From Lantana camara (lineage: Eukaryota; Streptophyta; Magnoliopsida; Lamiales; Verbenaceae), in NCBI GenBank assembly GCA_037501455.1, contig CM074864.1, positions 30,902,001 through 30,966,000 on the forward strand: a DNA stretch of 64,000 bases, given 5' to 3'. The notes under the pieces are model-generated. The model was given only the letters and a program-made list of their open reading frames with translations, had not been told where the DNA came from and did not search any database. Below are positions 45,633-56,005 of the stretch, in pieces. Position 1 is the stretch's first letter; every line of letters starts with the position of its first letter. Both the position numbers and the translations under genes were made by a program.

Positions 45633-45639
45633 TCTTAGG

Positions 45640-45673
45640 TGGTATCAGAGCCCGGTTGCAAAACCGCGGTTCT
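45640..45673 (+). other. TRG unit A PBS and hairpin
   Basis: PBS TGGTATCAGAGC (45640-45651). The hairpin 45647-45673 has a GCAA loop, five pairs, a C bulge and six pairs with one G-T. Confidence 0.82.
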
Positions 45674-45875
45674 AGTGTCGTGTCTTGTGAGTCTAAGTCG
45701 TACGGCATAGGATTATTTTGCTAATTTGAGAGCCTTGCATCTTAAAAACTTACTTGCACTTATTTTACCTTACTTGAATTCTTTGCATTATGTGTTTTAT
45801 TTGCATCTTATGACCTTAATTGTAATCATTTGCATCCACTAATCCAACATGCATATCTAGTGTCTTGATTTCAGG

Positions 45876-47026
45876 ATGCCTCGAGGTCGTCCTCGCCGTG
45901 AACGTTCTCCAGGTCATAGGAGACATCGCCTTGATCGATCCCCTAGGGTTCCTCCATATCCACCCCCTCCGGCTCAACCCCAGGATTTCTTAAATTCCAT
46001 GGTGCAACTCATAGATCAAAGGTTAGGGGATTATGTGCCTCCATCGCCGCCAACTCCTCCACCACAAAAACAGGCACCTATCTCCGCTATTTCAAAGGAA
46101 TTTCAGAATCAACATCCGTCGAGATTCCTAAAGGAAATGATATTCAATCCGAGCAATGGCTTAAAGAAGTTGAGTGTATATGGGAACATATTCCATGCGA
46201 GTCTCGGGAAAAGGCTCGGTGCACTCTTACCCTTATTCAGGGAGAAGCGTATTCATGGTGGGAGAGTACCAAAATTGTCCTTGATGCCGCCGAGGAGCAG
46301 GTTACATGGGAGGTTTTCGAGAGAGTGTTCAAGAAAAAGTTTATCCCTCCATCTTCTTGGACTCGGAGGTTGAAGGAATTTACTAAGCTAAAGCAAGGAG
46401 AAATGTCCGTTTCTGAGTACATATCCGAGTATGAAAGGTTGTCTTGCTATGCACCCAATATAGCGAGTGATGACTTTCACAAAGCTATGCAGTTCGTATA
46501 AGGACTCCGACCAAACATACAGAGAGCCTTGGAAGCGGTTAACACGAGTACTTGGGTCAAGGCTAGCATGAAAGCATTGAAAGTGGAAGACTCGGTAATT
46601 ACGAGGAGGCCTATACCTTATCCCGGAGAGGATTCTACTAATGGAAAGAGGACTGTTTCATATCATACATCGTCATCTAAGGAAGGGCCACAGAAGAAAA
46701 AGAATCGATTATTTGGATCGGGTTCGGGAGTTTCACATACTTCCTCTTCGGGAAAGCCTCTTTGCACCTATTGCGGAAGCGATGCACATACTTACGACGG
46801 TTGCAGAAGGCGTTCGGGCTTATGTTTCCGATGTGGAAGTGATGATCATCAAGTGGACACGTGTCCGAAGCGGCGAGAGTTGGCTGCCGGGGGACAGAGG
46901 CCACTTGTTCAGGCTCGTGCATATGCTCTGGAGAGAGAGGTGCAAAATGTGAATGCTCATCCGAACGTGGTAGCCGAAGGTATCAACTATATTTATGGCA
47001 TAATCAACGGTGAATGGTATACCTAA
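45876..47026 (+). pseudogene. gag: TRG unit A gag
   Basis: Starts at the ATG 45876 behind an acceptor-like TTTCAG/G: MPRGRPRRERSPGHRRHR, a Pro-rich stretch, then the gag core. A one-base deletion near 46132 (against units B and C) shifts the frame through the core (TWEVF, TKLKQGEMSVSEYISEYERL in the original frame), and a TAA (46499-46501) replaces Gln. From 46529 the frame is open: linker, CTYCGSDAHTYDGC and CFRCGSDDHQVDTC knuckles, and the end INGEWYT with TAA at 47024-47026. Gag ends where the protease starts in Tekay-1, so this family looks gag-only by design and has since decayed. Confidence 0.88.
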
Positions 47027-47201
47027 CCATGCATATCACGTGCATCATGGATTTTATTGTTGTTGTACTTACTTTCTTGTTAGTTGTAACTTGGTTACAT
47101 ATGAGTGAGGAGTATGTGATTAACGTGATGCTACTTGCCCTATGTGACATTTATGCGAATGTTTTACAATTTGTTCTTTTGCATCGTTGTTTTGGTGTGT
47201 T

Positions 47202-47279
47202 GAGAGACGGGGTTGTCTTTCGTTACTTGTTTGAGAGACGGGGTTCTCTCACTCTGTGTTTCAGAGACGGGGAACTCTC
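47202..47279 (+). repeat. three-unit hairpin array, TRG unit A
   Basis: GAGAG-ACGGGG-type inverted repeats starting at 47202, 47233 and 47262, the same motif as 25866-26027. The middle unit is GAGAGACGGGGTTCTCTC; the first and third have weakened arms. Confidence 0.8.
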
Positions 47280-47491
47280 ATCATTAGTTGCTTTTTGTTT
47301 AAACTTGTTATAGTGGAAGATTAGGTTCTCTCTTTGGTGTGTAGATTCCGATGAGTGAGGGTCGTAATTTGACAGTATTGGAAGGACTTTGTTGAATTAA
47401 GATCTCTTCCGAACTAATCCCTGACGGGGAGTTGCTAACCCGCGTGGGATGAACACGGTAGAGTTACCAAATTCTAGGAATTCGAGACAGT

Positions 47492-47541
47492 GAATCTGGG
47501 GACCAGATTCTTCTAAGGGGGGGGGGGGGGGGGGGGAGAGT
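47492..47541 (+). other. TRG unit A PPT with 20-G run and hairpin
   Basis: Hairpin GAATCTG-GGGAC-CAGATTC (47492-47510), then TTCTAA and 20 consecutive G (47517-47536), then AGAGT at the LTR. Unit B has nine G. Confidence 0.82.
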
Positions 47542-50350
47542 TGTAACGCCCCAATTTCTAGAAGTTCAGGTAAGCACGCCACGAGCGGGTCTTCGGGAGT
47601 TGGGGGAATTTAATTTAATCATCTCATTCAATTATTTACAACTTTCATCATATTATATATATTACATCTCTATGCATTTATATGAATTGTTATTAATGTG
47701 AGTTATATGAACTAAGTGATATTTATGATCTAATTGTAATAAATGGCCTTAATTGCTCTTTTGTGTAAATTTATGGACTTAATTGCATAGCATGGATTGG
47801 AGTTAAATGATCTTTGGTGTAGAGATATAACTTGATTGCATTCATTTAAATAAATAAGGGACTTGTTTGCCAATTGGGGTGATTCTTTAAGTTAGTGGGG
47901 AGATATATTATATCATGTATATACAATTCTTCCCTCACATTACATTACATAAATTCATACAAGAATCGCACACATACACCTAGTAAGAATCGGTTCTTAC
48001 ACCATCAATAGAGGGAAGGGATTGCATCAAATTTCAAGCTAGATTTGAAGAACTTTGGAGCTAAGATCATCAACATCATCACATCTTCACCTCATCATTT
48101 CTTTTCCTTCATTTCAAGGTATAAATGGAAGAATTGTTTGATCTCTTGATATTTGGTTGAGTAGGGTTTGTGATTTATGGTGTGATTCATTGGTGATAGA
48201 TGGTTTGAAGCATGTTTAAGATTTTAAGTTGAAAGTTAGCATGAAAGCATGAGTTTTATGAAGGTTGATAACATGAAATTTTATGGGTTTTGAATGATGA
48301 ATTCTTGATGGTTGATGCATGTTTGATAGTTTATATGCTACCTAAATGATGTCTTTGAGTTATATACATGTTATACGATTGTTTTGGAGCATTTTGGTTG
48401 AATTTAATTTGGGTTTTGATCCCTTTTCTTTCTCCTCCGAAGCTATCGCTGTTTTGCCCCTTTTTCCAGCGCTGGAAGGGTACCCGGGCGGGTACTTTTT
48501 GTCCATAAAAAGTACCCGGGCGGGTACTTTTGTGCCGAAAAGTTTCTGGACAGCTCTACCCGGTCGGGGAACTTTTCCCTTGTATTTTACCAGGCCGGGT
48601 ACTCCCTCATCCGAACTCCAACTGACTTGATTTTTGAACCGTTGGAAACCACTTGAAGTCTAGAACAACCTCCAATTAGAATCATCTCAATATCGTTTCT
48701 AGTTTGTGAGATATAATCAGTTCTTTTAGGTGTCGCCACTTTCCCGACAAACTATACTCCCCTAACTTCAAGCTTATGCCATTTTCTCCTCACTTTGAAC
48801 TAGAAAACGAGACATATACCATTTTAAAGGTCTACTTGTCTAGTTTAATTCCCAAAAAACAAGACCCAATTCCAATTTCTATAACTTTAGATATTCCCAT
48901 TTTTCCACAGCATATGCATTTTCGGGAGTTGTCGATTTTTGCCAAACTTCATCAAAACCCTTCTTATTGCATTCCTTTCACTTCCTTGGCTCCCGTATAT
49001 GATTTATATGTGTTATATAATTGATTTATTGATAATTATGCTCCTATTTGATACTTTATTGGGAATTTAGACACATTCATGATATTTAATGATTGTAAAG
49101 GCATGATTGACATTACATGACCTTGCCGTTCATCTTAAATGTTTCATATGAGTCGAGTCTTATGTACACTTGTCTTTGTACACAGATCACGGTCCTGGTG
49201 ATGAGGAACACGCTACGTAGGGTGCTTCCTTGCTTCTTTTGGTTGGTAGAGGTGAGGTTTAATTACTAGATATATAGAACCCGTACAACCCCTATATGAT
49301 GTTTTAGGCTAAAATGTATATATATATCTCTATATATCTTTCTCAAAACCTATCGTGATTGCAAAAGATTTCGTGACCTATTGAAATATCGTGTTTCGTG
49401 TTTTGGCGAGTATGCATGTCATGTTCACTTGGGCCCGAGGGTAGTGTATTGAGCCAACCGAGGAGGCAAGGCTGACGGGTAACTCTTGCACTATCCTCAC
49501 AACTTTGGGATGCCCCCTGAAACCACTAGGAGATTAGTGGGGGAAGGAGTCCCGGGCATAGGGACTCATGAACCCTATGCTCACGGTGATTGGGTGGTGG
49601 GGCCTTGCAATCCCACCATCACCGGAGGGAGAAGGAGATCGTGAAATTGCTACTTGTGCACTATAATTGACTGCATGATCACTTAACTGTTTATAACTTA
49701 ATCATGGTAATGTTCGCTGTTGGTGTAAGGTTGGAGAATTACCCTCACTCGCCGGGCCACTGATTGAATTGAAATGAATTGATTGATATTGTTAAATTGG
49801 ATAGTTGAAGTCTCGAGCGAGATCTAGTTTATTACTGAACTTATATTATCCTTTTTATAAAACCTTACCCGAGACTATAACTTGCATGATATGTGCACTT
49901 ATATTTATGTATAGACCCCTCACTCAGTCGTTGGTAGACTGACACCTCAACATTTTCAGGTACTCACGGTCGTGTGCTAGGCGGGAGTCCGAGTAGTGTC
50001 TTTTATTCAGTTGGGTCTAGCACCATCACATGTACCTTATTGATGCATATATAGATTGTTATGGTCTTTGGTACTTACGTATGTTACGTTATGTTTTGGA
50101 AGATTTAAAGTGTATTTGTAAGTGATGAAGTTGAAATTTGAAGAATGATAATGAAATGCATGTATATCCTATTCTCATGTTATTGTTTATGCATGGTTGT
50201 ATCTAATTGAGGGTTAGCCCGCCTAGCTAGTGGTTCCTTTTCTCTTGTCACCCATTCGCTATAGTCTTAGTTCATGTACGGATTACTCATTTCGTATGTG
50301 GACTGAGCTATAGTGCGGGGCTATGGCATCTCGGCATTCCGGGTGCTACA
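47542..50350 (+). repeat. TRG array LTR between units A and B
   Basis: 2809 bp, TGTAACGCCCC to GGGTGCTACA. Donor-like CAAG/GTATAA near 48118. Two GTACCC-GGGC-GGGTAC palindromes (48480-48495 and 48508-48531) and degenerate ones to about 48605. GAGTCCC...GGGACTC inverted repeat near 49545-49566. GCTAGGCGGGA (49976-49986) and CCCGCCTAGC (50218-50227). No gene. Confidence 0.92.
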
Positions 50351-50357
50351 TCTTAGG

Positions 50358-50391
50358 TGGTATCAGAGCCCGGTTGTAAAACCGTGGTTCT
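50358..50391 (+). other. TRG unit B PBS and hairpin
   Basis: PBS 50358-50369. The hairpin 50365-50391 has a GTAA loop and a T bulge at the same place as in the other copies. Confidence 0.82.
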
Positions 50392-50593
50392 AGTGTCGTG
50401 TCTTGTGAGTCTAAGTCGTACGGCATAGGATTACTTTGCTAATTTGAGAGTCTTGCATCTTAAAAACTTACTTGCACTTATTTGACCTTACTTGAATTCT
50501 TTGAATTATGTGTTTTATTTGCATCTTATGACCTTAATTGTAATCATTTGCATCCACTAATCCAACATGCATATCTAGTGTCTTGATTTCAGG

Positions 50594-51745
50594 ATGCCTC
50601 GAGGCCGTCCTCGCCGTGAACATTCTCCAGGTCATAGGAGACATCGCCATGATTGATCCCCTAGGGTTCCTCCATATCCACCCCTTCTGGCTCAACCCCA
50701 GGATTTCTTAAATTCCATGTGGCAACTCATAGATCAGAGGTTACGGGATTATGTGCCTCCAGCGCCGCCAGCTCCTCCACCACAACAACAGGCACCTATC
50801 TCCGCTATTTTAAGGGAATTTCAGAATCAACATCCGCCAAGATTCCTAAAGGGAAATGATATTCAAGCCGAGCAATGGCTTAAAGAAGTTTAGCGTATAT
50901 GGGAACTTATTCCATGTGAGTCTCGAGAAAAGGCTTGGTGCACTCTTACCCTTATTCAGGGAGAAGCGTATTCAAGGTGGGAGAGTACCAAAATTGTCCT
51001 TGATGCCGCCGAGGAGCAGGTTACATGGGAGGTTTTCGAGAGAGAGTTCAAGAACAAGTTTATCCCTCCATCTTCTCGGACTCGGAGGTTGAAGGAATTT
51101 ACTAAGCTAAAGCAAGGAGAAATGTCCGTTTCTGAGTACATATCCGAGTATGAAAGGTTGTCTCGCTATGCACCCAATATAGCGAGTGATGACTTTCACA
51201 AAGCTATGCAGTTCGTATAAGGACTCCGACCGGACATACAGAGAGCCTTGGAATCAGTTAACACGAGTACTTGGGTCAAGGCTACCACGAAAGCTTTGAG
51301 AGTGGAAGACTCGGTAATTGCGAGGAGGCCTATACCTTATCCCGGAGAGGATTCTACTAATGGAAAGAGACCTGTTTCATACAATACATCGTCATCTCAA
51401 GAAGGGCCACAGAAGAAAAAGAATCAATCATTTGGATCGGGTTCGGGAGTTTCACATACTTCATCTTCGGGAAAGCCTCTTTGCACCTATTGCGGACGCG
51501 ATACACATACTTACGATGGTTCCAGAAGGCCTTTAGGCTTATGTTTGCGATGTAGAAATGATGAGCATCAAGTGGACACGTGTCCGAAGCGGCGAGAGTT
51601 GGCTGCCGGGAGATAGAGGCCACTTGTTCAGGCTCGTGCATATGCTCTGGAGAGAGAGGTGCAAAATGTGAATGCTCAGCCGAGCGTGGTAGCCGAAGGT
51701 ATCAACTATATTCATGGCATAATCAACGGTGAATGGTATACCTAA
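50594..51745 (+). pseudogene. gag: TRG unit B gag
   Basis: ATG 50594 behind TTTCAG/G. A TGA at 50654-50656 replaces the CGA seen in unit C. Further stops: TAG near 50890, TAA at 51218-51220 (shared with unit A) and TAG near 51613. Unlike unit A, the capsid-region frame is not shifted. First knuckle CTYCGRDTHTYDGS has lost its last Cys; second CLRCRNDEHQVDTC keeps its ligands. Ends with TAA at 51743-51745. Fully inactive. Confidence 0.87.
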
Positions 51746-51921
51746 CCATGCATATCACGTGCATCATGGATTTTATTGTTGTTGTACTTACTTTCTTGTT
51801 AGTTGTAACTTGGTTATATATGAGTGAGGAGTATGTGATTTAACGTGATGCTACTTGCCCTATGTGACATTTATGTGAATGTTTTACAATTTTTTCTTTT
51901 GCATCGTTGTTTTGGTGTATT

Positions 51922-51999
51922 GAGAGACGGGGTTCTCTTTCGTTACTTGTTTGAGAGACGGGGTTCTCTCACTCTGTGTTTGAGAGACGGGGCACTCTC
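51922..51999 (+). repeat. three-unit hairpin array, TRG unit B
   Basis: GAGAGACGGGG-type repeats at 51922, 51953 and 51982. The last two have full GAGAG/CTCTC arms. Confidence 0.8.
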
Positions 52000-52211
52000 A
52001 TCATTAGTTGTTATTTGTTTAAACTTGTTATAGTGGCAGATTAGGTTCTCTCTTGGGTGTGCAGATTCCGGGGAGTGAGGGTCGTGATTTGATAGTATTG
52101 GAAGGACTTTGTTGATTGAAGATCTCTTCCGAACTAATCCCTGACGGGGAGTTGCTAACCCGCGTGGGATGAACACGGTAGATTTACCAAATTCTAGGAA
52201 CTCGAGACAGA

Positions 52212-52251
52212 GAATCTGGGGACCAGATTCTTCTAGGGGGGGGGAGAGAGT
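52212..52251 (+). other. TRG unit B PPT and hairpin
   Basis: GAATCTG-GGGAC-CAGATTC (52212-52230), then a nine-G run and AGAGAGT at the LTR. Confidence 0.8.
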
Positions 52252-54998
52252 TGTAACGCCCCAATTTCCGGAAGTTCATGTAAGCACGCCACGACCGGGT
52301 CTTCTGGAGTTGGGGGAATTTAATATAATCATCTCATTCAATTATTTACAACTTTCATCATATTATATATATTACATCTCTTTGCATTTATATGAATTGT
52401 TATTAATGTGAGTTATATGAACTAAGTGATATATATGATCTAATTGTAATAAATAGCCTTAATTGCTCTTTTGTGTAAATTTATGGACTTAATTGCATAA
52501 CATGGATTGGAGTTAAATGATCTTTGGTGTAGAGATATAACTTGATTGCATTCATTTAAATAAATAAGGGACTTGTTTGCCAATTGGGGTGATTCTTTAA
52601 GTTAGTGGGGAGATATATTATATCATGTATATACAATTCTTCCCTCACATTACATTACATAAATTCATACAAGAATCGCACACATACACCTAGTAAGAAT
52701 CGGTTCTTACACCATCAATAGAGGGAAGGGATTGTATCAAATTTCAAGCTAAATTTGAAGAACTTTGGAGCTAAGATCATCAACATCATCTCATCTTCAC
52801 CTCATCATTTCTTTTCCTTCATTTCAAGGTATAAATGGAAGAATTGCTTGATCTCTTGATTATTTGGTTGAGTAGGGTTTGTGATTTATGGTGTGATTCA
52901 TTGGTGATAAATGGTTGGAAGCATGTTTAAGATTTTAAGTTGAAAGTTAGCATGAAAGCATGAGTTTTATGAAGGTTGATAACATGAAATTTTATGGGTT
53001 TTGAATGATGAATTCTTGATGGTTGATGCATGTTTGATGGTTTATATGCTACCTAAATGATGTCTTTGAGTTATATACATGTTATATGATTGTTTTGGAG
53101 CATTTTGGTTGAATTTACTTTGGGTTTTGATCCCTTTTCTTTTTCCAGCTCTGGAAGGGTACCCGGGCGGGTACTTTTGTGCCGAAAAGTTTCTGGACAG
53201 CTCTACCCGGTCGGGGAACCTTTCCCTTGAATTTTACCCGGCCGGGTACTCCCTCATCCGAACTCCAAATGACTTGATTTTTGAACCGTTGGAAACCAAT
53301 TGAAGTCTAGAACAACCTCCAATTAGAATCATCTCAATATCTTTTCTATTTTGTGAGATATAATCAATTCTTTTAGGTGTCGCCACTTTCCCGACAAACT
53401 ACACTCGCCTAACTTCAAGCTTATACCATTTCCTCCTCACTTTGAACTAGAAAACGAGACATATACCATTTTAAAGGTCTACTTGTATAGTTTCATTCCC
53501 AAAAAAAATAAAAAAAACCAATTCCAATTTCTATAACTTTAGATATTCCCATTTTTCCACAGCATGTGCATTTTCGCGAGTTGTCGATTTTTGCCAAACT
53601 TCATCAAAACCCTTTTTATTGCATTCCTTTCAATTCCTTGGCTCCCGTATGTGATTTATATGAGTTATATAATTGATTTATTGATAATTATGCTCCTATT
53701 TGATACTTTATTATGAATTAGACACATTCATGATATTTAATGATTGTAAAGGCATGATTGACATTACATGACCTTGCCGTTCGTCTTAAATGGTTCATAT
53801 GAGTCGAGTCTTATGTACACTTGTCTTTGTACATAGATCACGGTCCCCGATGATGAGGAACACGCTACGTAGGGTGCTTCGTTACTTCTTTTGGTTGGTA
53901 GAGGTGAGGTTTAATTACTAGATATACTGAACCCGTACAACCCCCACATGATGTTTTAGGCCAAAATGTGTATATATATCTCTATATACCTTTGTCAAAA
54001 CCTATCGTGATTGCAGGAGATTTTTGACCTATAGAAATATCGTGTTTCGTGTTTTGGCGAGTAAGCATGTCATGTTCACTTGGGCCCGAGGGTAGTGTAT
54101 TGAGCCAACCGAGGAGGCAAGGGCTGACGGGTAACTCTTGCACTTTCCTCAAAACTTTGGGATGCCCCTTGAACCCAATAGGAGATTAGTGGGGGAAGGA
54201 GTCCCGGGCATAGGGACTCATGAACCCTATGCTCACGGTGATTGGGTGGTGGGGCCTTGCAATCCCACCATCACCGGAGGGAGAAGGAGATCGTGAAATT
54301 GCTACTTGTGCGCTATAATTGACTGCATGATCACTTAACCGTTTATAACTTAATCATGGTAATGTTCACTGTTGGTGTAAGGTTGGAGACCCTAACTCGT
54401 CGGGCCACTGATTTAATTGAAATGAATTGATTGATATTGTTAAATTGGATAGTTGAAGTCTCGAGCGAGATCTAGTTTATTACTGAACTTATATTGTCCT
54501 TTTTATAAAACCTTACCCGAGACTATAACTTGCATGATATGTGCGCTTATATTTATGTATAAACCCCTCACTCAGTAGTTGGTAGACTGACACCTCAACA
54601 TTTTCAGGTACTCACGGTCGTGTGCTAGGCGGGAGTCCGAGTTGTGTCTTTTATTCAGTTGGGTCTAGCACCGTCACATGTACCTTATTGATGCATATAT
54701 AGATTGTTATGGTCTTTGGTACTTACGTATGTTACGTTATGTTTTGGAAGATCTAAAGTGTATTTGTAAGTGATGAAGTTGAAATTTGAAGAATGATATT
54801 GAAATGCATGTATATCCTATTCTCATGTTATTGTTTATGCATGGTTGTATCTAATTGAGGGTTAGCCCGCCTAGCTAGTGGTTCCTTTTCTCTTGCCACC
54901 CGTTTGCTATAGTCTTAGTTCATGTACGAATTACTTATTTCGTATGTGGACTGAGTTATAGTGTGGGGGTGTGGCATCTCGGCATTCTGGGTGCTACA
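52252..54998 (+). repeat. TRG array LTR between units B and C
   Basis: 2747-bp copy of 47542-50350. It has lost one of the two GTACCC palindromes (about 53158-53180), which accounts for much of its shorter length. Donor-like CAAG/GTATAA at 52825-52834. No gene. Confidence 0.92.
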
Positions 54999-55005
54999 TC
55001 TTAGG

Positions 55006-55039
55006 TGGTATCAGAGCCCGGTTGCAAAACCGCGGTTCT
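55006..55039 (+). other. TRG unit C PBS and hairpin
   Basis: PBS 55006-55017; hairpin 55013-55039, identical to unit A. Confidence 0.82.
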
Positions 55040-55243
55040 AGTGTCGTGTCTTGTGAGTCTAAGTCGTACGACATAGGATTATTTTGCTAATTTGAGAGTC
55101 TTGCATCTTAAAAACTTACTTTCACTTATTTGACCTTACTTGAATTCTTTTGAATTATGTGTTTTATTTGCATCTTATGACCTTAATTGTAATCATGTGC
55201 ATCCACTAATCCCAACATGCATATCTAGTGTCTTGATTTCAGG

Positions 55244-56005
55244 ATGCCTCGAGGCCGTCCTCGGCTTGAACATTCTCCAGGTCATAGGAGACATCGCCGT
55301 GATCGATCCCCTAGGGTTCCTCCATATCCACCCCTTCCGGCTCAACCTCAAGATTTCTTAAATTCCATGGTGCAACTCATAGATCAGAGGTTATGGGATT
55401 ATGTGCCTCCAGCGCCGCCAGCTCCTCCACCACAACAACAGGCACCTATCTCCGCTATTTTAAGGGAATTTCAGAATCAACATCCGCCGAGATTCCTATA
55501 GGGAAATGATATTCAAGCCGAGCAATGGCTTAAAGAAGTTGAGCGTATATGGGAACTTATTCCATGTGAGTCTCGGGAAAAGGCTCGGTGCACTCTTACC
55601 CTTATTCAGGGAGAAGCGTATTCATGGTGGGAGAGTACCAAAATTATCCTTGATGCCGCCGAGGAGCATGTTACATGGGAGGGTTTCGAGAGAGATTTCA
55701 AGAACAAATTTATCCCTCCATCTTCTCGGACTCGGAGGTTGAAGGAATTTACTAAGCTAAAGCAAGGAGAAATGTCCGTTTCTGAGTACATATCCGAGTA
55801 TGAAAGGTTGTCTCGCTATGCACCCAATATAGTGAGTGATGACTTTCACAAAGCTATGCAGTTCGTACAAGGACTCCGACCGGACATATAGAGAGCCTTG
55901 AAAGAGGTTAACACGAGTACTTGGGTCAAGGCTAGCACGAAAGCTTTGAAAGTGGAAGACTCGGTAATTGCGAGGAGGCCTATACCTTATCCCGGAGAGG
56001 ATTGT
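55244..56005 (+). pseudogene. gag: TRG unit C gag, truncated by Tekay-2
   Basis: ATG 55244 (MPRGRPRLEHSPGHRRHRRD). TAG near 55498 where units A and B have AAG. The capsid core follows without a frameshift. The Gln codon CAA at 55868-55870 is intact where A and B have TAA, but a TAG appears near 55889. The frame breaks at RRPIPYPGED, where Tekay-2 is inserted, so the knuckles, hairpin array and PPT are missing. Confidence 0.87.

Larger units (their letters stand above)
45405..56005 (+). mobile_element. tandem array of gag-only elements (TRG)
   Basis: Head-to-tail order: partial LTR (45405-45632), internal A, LTR 47542-50350, internal B, LTR 52252-54998, internal C (cut at 56005). PBS positions 45640, 50358 and 55006 give periods of 4718 and 4648 bp. 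Each internal region has a PBS, gag with two knuckles where intact, a hairpin array and a PPT; none has pol. Sharing of single LTRs between units is what unequal LTR recombination produces. Confidence 0.9.
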
